From Fulvivirga ligni (GTDB lineage: Bacteria; Bacteroidota; Bacteroidia; Cytophagales; Cyclobacteriaceae): 64,000 nt of DNA. A program made the position numbers and the translations under genes. The stretch spans positions 1,593,001 through 1,657,000 of the forward strand of contig NZ_CP089979.1 in NCBI RefSeq assembly GCF_021389935.1, given 5' to 3'. Of the stretch, positions 58,845-64,000 are shown piece by piece. The number at the start of each line of letters is the position of its first letter. Position 1 is the first letter of the stretch. Below the pieces are notes generated by a model. That model was not told the DNA's origin. It ran no database searches and was given only the letters and a program-made list of their open reading frames with translations.

Positions 58845-61484
58845 ATGAATATTCATAAGGAGGTTTTAGATCATGTGGAGGCCGGTGTAGAGTATTTCAC
58901 GGCTGTGCGCGATGCTGATAATCAGCTTGTTGACTTTAAGTTGGAATATTATAATCGTGCTGCAGTTCCTTTTGTGCCTATTGCAAATATTTCAGATGCT
59001 GAAGGCACTACGCTAAAGACCAAATTTCCCCCTGTAGCCGTGGCGTATTTTGATAACTATGTGCAGGTAGTGGAGGAAGATATCATATTTGAAAGCGAAG
59101 AATTTCATGATAAAAGCAAGCAGTGGTATCATGTAGTGGCTAAAAAGCTTGGAGATGGTCTGCTGCTCAGTTTTACCGATGTTACTGGTAGAAAGGATAT
59201 AGAGCAAGAATTGAATAACTCAAATAGTGAGCTTCAAACGCTTCTTAATCATAATCCTGCCTTTATTGTTCGTCTGGATGAGCATCTCAGGTATCTATAT
59301 GTTAATAAGGCCGTTTTAGATAGGATAGGCTTGCGTTACTCACAAATGCATCAGCAGAATATCAAAAAATTCTACCCTATATCCGAAATAGATGCTTTCG
59401 TAGAAGGTGTTGCAGATGTTTTCAAGGAAAAGGCACAGCAAGTTCGCTTTACCTCTATCACCAGAGATAATCAGGTTATTTATTATCAGACACTCATGCT
59501 TCCGGAATTTGATGATGATGGCAGGGTAGTTTCTGTTCTTAATATTACCAGAGATATTACGGATCTTAAAAACGCTGAAATCAACTTAAAGCAAACAAAG
59601 GAAAAGTTTGAAATGATCTTTAATAATGCCTTTCAGTTTATGGTATTATTGAATAAGGAAGGAAAAATACTGGAGGTAAATCAAACGGCACTGGCGGCCA
59701 GTGGATATAATTCAGACGATTTGTTTGGTAAATTCTTTTGGGAACCGAAATGGTGGTTTTACAGAAGAGATGATGAGTTTTTGAAGCAGGTGCTGCATAA
59801 GGTTTCCAGAGGGGAGTTTTATAGGGATGAGATTGAAATTAAGGTGCTGGGACGCCACATGATTCTCGATTTTTCTCTAAAGCCTGTAACGGATAAAGAA
59901 GGTAATATTCAATATATCATAGCCGAAGGTAGAGACATAAAAGAGTTGATCGATACAAGGAAGCAACTGCATGAAACCAGTAATTTTCTTCAAACCTTGG
60001 TTGCCCATATTCCTGATGGTATAGCCAGGCTAAATAGTAATGATGAAGTCATCTATCTCAATAAAAATTGTGCTGAAAGGTGGCATTTGGATCCAGATAA
60101 ATATCACGGCATTTCCTTTTATGATATACAGATCCCTGAGCAGAAGAAGGCTTTATTTGAGCAGAACTTAAGAAAAGTAAAGGAGAGTAAGCGTACTGAA
60201 AGCTTTATGACAGCTATAGACGGCAATTATACCTATGTAGCCTTAAGTCCGGAGTTTAATGCAGAAGGTGAGGTAGTTTCTGTTCTGTCGGTGAGCAGAG
60301 ATATTACAGAGCTCAGGCAGAATCAAAATGCACTGGAGAAGATCAATAAAGAACTTACTCACACCAATGAAATGCTCATAAAGGCTCAAAATGATCAGCA
60401 AAAGCTGTTTGATCAGCTCATCGCATCTGAGAAGCAGACCAGAACTTTAGTGCAGCATTCGCCTAACGTGATTATTCGCCTATCGCCAGATTTGAAATAT
60501 AAATTTGTCAACGACTCATTAACTCAATATACAGACTTGTCTATCCTCACTTTTGAGGGGGTGGATATACTTGCCATGAGTTGGCCTAAAGGAGCTGTAA
60601 ATGATTTTGAAGAACTTCTACTTGCAGCCAAACAAGGAGATAAGCAAAGGGTAATAGAGTTTCAAGTAGGAGAAAGAGTGATTCACGGCATGTTCAATGC
60701 AGTGCCGGAGTATGATATTAAAGGGAAGCTGGAGAGTATACTGGTGATAATGACGGACTTAACCGAGCAGAAAGAATTTGAAAACCAGTTAATACTTCAA
60801 AAGGAAAAATTAGAAGAAGTAAATGCAGATTTAGAGGCATTTACCTATACTGTTTCTCATGACTTACGTACACCCATAAGGGGTATTTTAGGACATAGTG
60901 AAAAACTGAAGGGCGAGAATCTTAACGAAGATATGGAGAGAAGTCTTGCGGCAGTTCAGAAGAATGCTAAAAAAATGGAAGTCTTGATAGATGAGCTTCT
61001 GGCATTTTCCAGAATAGGCAGGTCAGAAATTTATAAGGCCTCGATAGATATAAAAGATGTTTTCAATGAATCTCTATCAGAGCTAAGCCATCAGCACGAG
61101 TTTAATTATGAAATAGCCTCAAATATGCCTATTATAAGGGCAGATAAGCACATGCTGAAGCAGGTGGTCATTAATCTTTGTGATAATGCTGTAAAATATA
61201 GTAAAAAGGTAGAGTCACCGAAAATTAAAGTGAGCTATTTCACTGATGATCATGGACATATCGTTTATTGCATTGAAGATAACGGTATAGGTTTTGAACA
61301 AAAGTATGGTGATAAAATCTTTGAGGTATTTCATCGTTTACATACAGAAACTGAATATCCTGGCGTAGGTGTAGGCCTGGCTATTGTAAAGCAAATTATA
61401 AATAAGCACAATGGTGAAATTTGGGCTAAATCAGAGCCAGGAAATGGTACCACGGTTTTTTTCAAAATACCAGATAAAAAATAA
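58845..61484 (+). CDS. Multi-PAS sensor histidine kinase (soluble)
   Basis: An 879-residue cytoplasmic kinase without membrane segments. About five PAS modules lie at about 1-120, 130-245, 250-370, 375-490 and 535-645 (for example PAFIVRLDEHLRYLYVNKA, PNVIIRLSPDLKYKFVND). The HisKA domain (about 660-725, FTYTVSHDLRTPIRGIL) has the phosphoacceptor His in SHDLRTP, and the ATPase domain (about 765-879) has NLCDNAVKYS, EDNGIGF and GVGVGLAIVKQI. It probably phosphorylates the single-domain regulator 11 bases downstream. The last part resembles phytochrome-like and bacteriophytochrome-type kinases. Confidence 0.92.
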   Translation: MNIHKEVLDHVEAGVEYFTAVRDADNQLVDFKLEYYNRAAVPFVPIANISDAEGTTLKTKFPPVAVAYFDNYVQVVEEDIIFESEEFHDKSKQWYHVVAKKLGDGLLLSFTDVTGRKDIEQELNNSNSELQTLLNHNPAFIVRLDEHLRYLYVNKAVLDRIGLRYSQMHQQNIKKFYPISEIDAFVEGVADVFKEKAQQVRFTSITRDNQVIYYQTLMLPEFDDDGRVVSVLNITRDITDLKNAEINLKQTKEKFEMIFNNAFQFMVLLNKEGKILEVNQTALAASGYNSDDLFGKFFWEPKWWFYRRDDEFLKQVLHKVSRGEFYRDEIEIKVLGRHMILDFSLKPVTDKEGNIQYIIAEGRDIKELIDTRKQLHETSNFLQTLVAHIPDGIARLNSNDEVIYLNKNCAERWHLDPDKYHGISFYDIQIPEQKKALFEQNLRKVKESKRTESFMTAIDGNYTYVALSPEFNAEGEVVSVLSVSRDITELRQNQNALEKINKELTHTNEMLIKAQNDQQKLFDQLIASEKQTRTLVQHSPNVIIRLSPDLKYKFVNDSLTQYTDLSILTFEGVDILAMSWPKGAVNDFEELLLAAKQGDKQRVIEFQVGERVIHGMFNAVPEYDIKGKLESILVIMTDLTEQKEFENQLILQKEKLEEVNADLEAFTYTVSHDLRTPIRGILGHSEKLKGENLNEDMERSLAAVQKNAKKMEVLIDELLAFSRIGRSEIYKASIDIKDVFNESLSELSHQHEFNYEIASNMPIIRADKHMLKQVVINLCDNAVKYSKKVESPKIKVSYFTDDHGHIVYCIEDNGIGFEQKYGDKIFEVFHRLHTETEYPGVGVGLAIVKQIINKHNGEIWAKSEPGNGTTVFFKIPDKK

Positions 61485-61495
61485 CCTAAACTTGA

Positions 61496-61909
61496 ATGGA
61501 TAAACAGTATTATGTAATTGTAGAGGATAGTGAAGATGACCTGGAATTTATCTTAGACGGGTTAAGAAAAGTAACTAACACTTTTGAACAAAAAGTACTT
61601 ACTGACGGTAGACAGGCAGATCATTTCATTACCGATTTGATTGATATGAAGCGTGAATTGCCAAAGATGATGTTACTTGATCTGAAACTACCTATGCTTA
61701 CAGGACTGGAAATTTTAGAAAAATTGAAGGGACATGAGTATACAAGAAAAATCCCTGTAATTATTTTCACCTCTTCTCAGTCTCACGGAGATGTGGAAAA
61801 GGCATATGAAATTGGAGTGAATGCCTTCGTAGTGAAGCCGATAGATTATAAGCAGTTTATATTAGCAGCTGAAAATATAGGCAAATTCTGGCTGGGCTAT
61901 AATATATAA
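61496..61909 (+). CDS. Single-domain response regulator (CheY-like)
   Basis: A 137-residue receiver domain with acidic patch EDSEDD (10-15), phosphoacceptor Asp62 in MMLLDLKLPMLTG, Thr/Ser in IIFTSSQS and Lys in FVVKPIDY. No output domain, so it works as a phosphotransfer or protein-protein switch for the kinase encoded just before it, as in Rcp1-type pairs. Confidence 0.92.
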   Translation: MDKQYYVIVEDSEDDLEFILDGLRKVTNTFEQKVLTDGRQADHFITDLIDMKRELPKMMLLDLKLPMLTGLEILEKLKGHEYTRKIPVIIFTSSQSHGDVEKAYEIGVNAFVVKPIDYKQFILAAENIGKFWLGYNI

Positions 61910-61970
61910 AAGGCCGGCTCAAAAGTGTAATCTTTGCAGATTAGGTCTCCACTTTTGAGCCAGCCTTTTA
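61908..61970. terminator. Long bidirectional terminator (20-bp arms)
   Basis: The left arm (61908-61927) and right arm (61950-61969) contain the perfect pairs GGCTCAAAAGTG/CACTTTTGAGCC and AAAAGGC/GCCTTTT with one mismatch between them. T-runs follow on both strands. It separates the regulator gene from the convergent head-GIN gene. Confidence 0.88.
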
Positions 61971-61987
61971 CTATTTATTCTGAGTAA

Positions 61988-62677
61988 TTAAATTTTCCTT
62001 ACTGACCCGCTACCTGCAGTTTTGCTGTTTACTTTTTTAGGATTTCCTTTATAATGAACACTTCCGCTTCCGCTAATCCTGGCATCTATAGACTCCTCGG
62101 CGTAAACTTCGCAGCTTCCTGATCCTGAAATACTTACGCTGTAATCTTTGGCTTTAAAGTCACTGGCCATAACATCTCCTGATCCACTCACTGAAGCTTC
62201 TACAGAATTGGCTTCACCTTCCAGTTTCACTTTACCTGATCCTGAAATAGAAATATCTACATTGTCAGAGCTGGTTTGGATCTGAACTTTACCAGATCCA
62301 CTTACTGACACTCTTAAATCATCAGTTTTGAATTTATTCTGACCGTATATTTTACCTGAGCTGGAAACGCTGAGTCCTTCTATGGAAGGCATTGTAATAT
62401 AAACTGTTAAGTCATCATCGCTAGACCAGTTAAACCATCCACTACCTTCTTTTTTAATTACTAGCTTGCTGCCTCTTACTTCTGTTTCTACCTCTTTCAG
62501 TACATCATTAGAGCCTTCTAAAACTACCTTATATCCATTGCCTTGAGTAACATAAACTTTACCTGCAGTGCTTAGGTTAACAGACTTAAAATCAGATACT
62601 GATCTCTCTTCTTTCTTTTGAGCTAAAGTGGCAGTAAAGCATGCTACCACGAGCATTAAGGTTGATATAGTTTTCAT
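61988..62677 (-). CDS. Head-GIN-domain protein (DUF2807)
   Basis: A 229-residue exported protein with signal peptide 1-19 (ending TLAQ). It is a right-handed beta-helix-like structure: EERSVSDFKSVNLSTAGKVYVTQG is the DUF2807 head, then the repeats GSGKVQIQ, ISGSGKVKLEG, VSGSGDVMA, ISGSGSCEV, ISGSGSVHYKG, AGSGSVRKI every 18-20 residues. The family is common in Bacteroidota and is suggested to be adhesin- or stress-related; its function is unproven. Confidence 0.88.
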   Translation of the reverse strand: MKTISTLMLVVACFTATLAQKKEERSVSDFKSVNLSTAGKVYVTQGNGYKVVLEGSNDVLKEVETEVRGSKLVIKKEGSGWFNWSSDDDLTVYITMPSIEGLSVSSSGKIYGQNKFKTDDLRVSVSGSGKVQIQTSSDNVDISISGSGKVKLEGEANSVEASVSGSGDVMASDFKAKDYSVSISGSGSCEVYAEESIDARISGSGSVHYKGNPKKVNSKTAGSGSVRKI

Positions 62678-62803
62678 ATTTTGAGTTGTTGTTTATTATT
62701 AAAGACTAGCACGGTGAAAAAAGGTTGCATCATCGCCTATAAAAAGAGTCTTTTACCTAATATTTTCTCAAAAAGTCGCTTTCTTTGTGCCTTTTGAGCG
62801 GAT

Positions 62804-63700
62804 ATGAGTGGAATAATACTTTGTGTTTTAATGAATGTGGGCATTTTCACCTGCTTTAAGATGTATGCCAGGTTTAAGGTGAATACCTTTCATGCTATTA
62901 CCATTAACTATTTGGTTTGTGTGGTTACAGGACTAATCTCTGCAGGCGATGGTAGTTTGGATTTTATTACCAAAACTAATGAGACCTGGTGGTGGATGGC
63001 TCTTTTTCTTGGGTTTGTATTCATCGGTACTTTTTACCTGATGGCCAAAACCACGGAAGTTTATAGCATGACCGTGTCAAGCATAGCTTCTAAAATGTCT
63101 TTGATTATACCGGTGCTGAGCAGCATTTTCATTATAGGTGTTCAGGCTAAGACCTACACTTCATTGAATATTATAGGTATGGTGCTGGCACTGCCGGCCA
63201 TATTTCTCAGTTCTTATAAAAAAGGAGGAGATAAAAAGGCGTTCAAATTTAGCTGGGAGCTCATGCTGCCATTACTGGTTTTTGTGTTGGGTGGACTTAT
63301 AGATTCGTCCATTAATTATAGTAATCATTTTCTGCTCAAAGCTGATGAAAAGGCAGATTTTTCAATCATGATTTTCCTCTTTGCAGGAACCACAGGAAGT
63401 ATTTTAATGCTATTGGAACGAGAGCCGCTAAAGCTTAAAAGCGTCATTGCAGGATTAGCTTTGGGGATCATTAACTTCTTTTCTATCTATTTCTTATTGG
63501 TCGGTCTTTCCTCTTTTAACAATGATGGGGCATTTGTATATCCACTGATTAATGTGGGCATCATTGTGATAAGCTCTTTGGTCTCCATCATCTTTTTCAG
63601 AGAGAGGTTATCTGTTAAAAATCAAATTGGAATTGCTTTGGCCGTTTTGGCGATATTCCTAATTTCATACCAGGAGATATTATCTTATGGAGCAGGTTGA
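62804..63700 (+). CDS. DMT/EamA-like membrane transporter
   Basis: A 298-residue membrane protein with about ten hydrophobic segments and short loops, in two similar halves, as in the drug/metabolite transporter superfamily. The start MSGIILCVLMNVGIFTCF and VASKMSLIIPVLSSIFIIG-like segments fit. The substrate is unknown. The YigZ-family gene starts inside its end (14-base overlap). Confidence 0.78.
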   Translation: MSGIILCVLMNVGIFTCFKMYARFKVNTFHAITINYLVCVVTGLISAGDGSLDFITKTNETWWWMALFLGFVFIGTFYLMAKTTEVYSMTVSSIASKMSLIIPVLSSIFIIGVQAKTYTSLNIIGMVLALPAIFLSSYKKGGDKKAFKFSWELMLPLLVFVLGGLIDSSINYSNHFLLKADEKADFSIMIFLFAGTTGSILMLLEREPLKLKSVIAGLALGIINFFSIYFLLVGLSSFNNDGAFVYPLINVGIIVISSLVSIIFFRERLSVKNQIGIALAVLAIFLISYQEILSYGAG

Positions 63701-64000
63701 TCATTTTTTTACCGTAGAAGGAGTTTCTGAGGGACTTTATAAGGAGAAGGGCAGTAAGTTCATTGCTTATGCCTACCCTGTAAAGAATGAGGAGGAAGTG
63801 AAGGAAACGCTCCTGGAACTAAAGAAGCAGTACTATGATGCCAGGCACCATTGCTATGCCTATATGCTAGGTGCCGAAAGAAAAGACTACAGGGCCAATG
63901 ATGATGGTGAGCCCAATCATTCTGCCGGCGATCCTATACTCGGGCAGATCAACTCTAAAAACCTTACCAATGTGCTGGTAGTGGTTGTGCGATATTTTGG
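63687..64000 (+). CDS. YigZ/IMPACT-family protein, N-terminal part (3' end outside the window)
   Basis: From ATG at 63687 the frame is open to the window end (104 residues): FTVEGVSEGLYKEKGSKFIA and YDARHHCYAYMLG then NDDGEPNHSAGDPILGQI and VLVVVVRYFG. This is the YigZ/IMPACT signature, including DDGEP-x-S-AG-x-PIL. Members may regulate translation or amino-acid stress responses; bacterial function is poorly known. Full length is usually about 200 residues. Confidence 0.88.
   Translation, partial: MEQVDHFFTVEGVSEGLYKEKGSKFIAYAYPVKNEEEVKETLLELKKQYYDARHHCYAYMLGAERKDYRANDDGEPNHSAGDPILGQINSKNLTNVLVVVVRYF

Noticed and set aside
1-64000. CRISPR array, tRNA, rRNA, insertion sequence or replication origin
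   Set aside because: I saw no regularly spaced identical repeats, cloverleaf-like sequence, ribosomal RNA segment, transposase frame or DnaA-box cluster on reading the gaps.

Overview
The window is a 64-kb stretch of ordinary chromosome from a member of the Bacteroidota, most likely a gliding or marine Cytophagales-type bacterium. The clues are the type IX secretion components (a PorP/SprF-like protein, an OmpA/PD40 protein and a CHU_C-type C-terminal sorting domain), the split LptD family, the LysS C-terminal extension, promoters of the Bacteroidota type (TAnnTTTG -7 boxes, often TAnnTTTGC), the near absence of Shine-Dalgarno sequences, and A+T-rich DNA. I found no rRNA, tRNA, CRISPR array, transposase, phage or defence gene. 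No gap between genes exceeds 300 bases.

Layout. 1-8.3 kb: end of enolase, an FtsB/DivIC-like division protein, an Ldh2-type dehydrogenase, a Ppx/GppA phosphatase, an acyl-CoA carboxylase beta subunit, an M42 peptidase, a YfiR protein and a BtuF-like metal receptor. 7-10.7 kb: aromatic amino-acid genes aroA, aroB and pheA, with a 55-residue protein between aroA and aroB. 10.8-17 kb: proline dehydrogenase, then an outer-surface module (sorting-domain protein, PorP, OmpA). 17.3-23.7 kb: lysS, lptD, and the amidase-mlaD pair. 23.8-30.2 kb: methylcrotonyl-type carboxylase beta subunit, SirB1-like protein, redoxin, phosphopantetheinyl transferase, WD40 protein, DivIVA-like protein, folB and an IscA-like protein. 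30.4-32.8 kb: a five-gene plus-strand run including dtd and a MazG-like protein. 32.8-38.6 kb: a tight minus-strand operon plsC-gatC-TPR membrane protein-gcvT-comB. 38.7-45.5 kb: thioesterase, SET-domain protein, desaturase, ECF-like sigma factor, MATE transporter, Nudix hydrolase, rnhB and a TANGO2-like protein. 45.7-51.7 kb: a LytTR-rich signalling island. 51.8-64 kb: TetR and its hydrolase, ABC ATPase, cobalamin adenosyltransferase, ilvE, prfB with its programmed frameshift, MFS transporter, a multi-PAS kinase with response regulator, a head-GIN protein, a DMT-like transporter and a YigZ protein cut by the window end.

The most unusual region is 45.5-50.5 kb. It has two LytTR response regulators, a LytTR-only protein, a LytS-type kinase and a frameshifted lipoprotein gene. 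Three intergenic spaces there each hold a pair of short direct repeats with an exact 21-bp period, all in the same orientation relative to the gene they precede and 64-80 bp upstream of its start. This is the geometry known for LytTR operators, so I propose a small self-contained LytTR regulon. Also notable are TAnnTTTG boxes 5-6 nt before the start codon of three genes (possible leaderless transcripts), a palindromic divergent promoter that relocates the starts of lptD and the amidase gene, a sigma-54-like promoter before yfiR, and matched TetR operators. All functional names come from reading motifs by eye; no database search was run.
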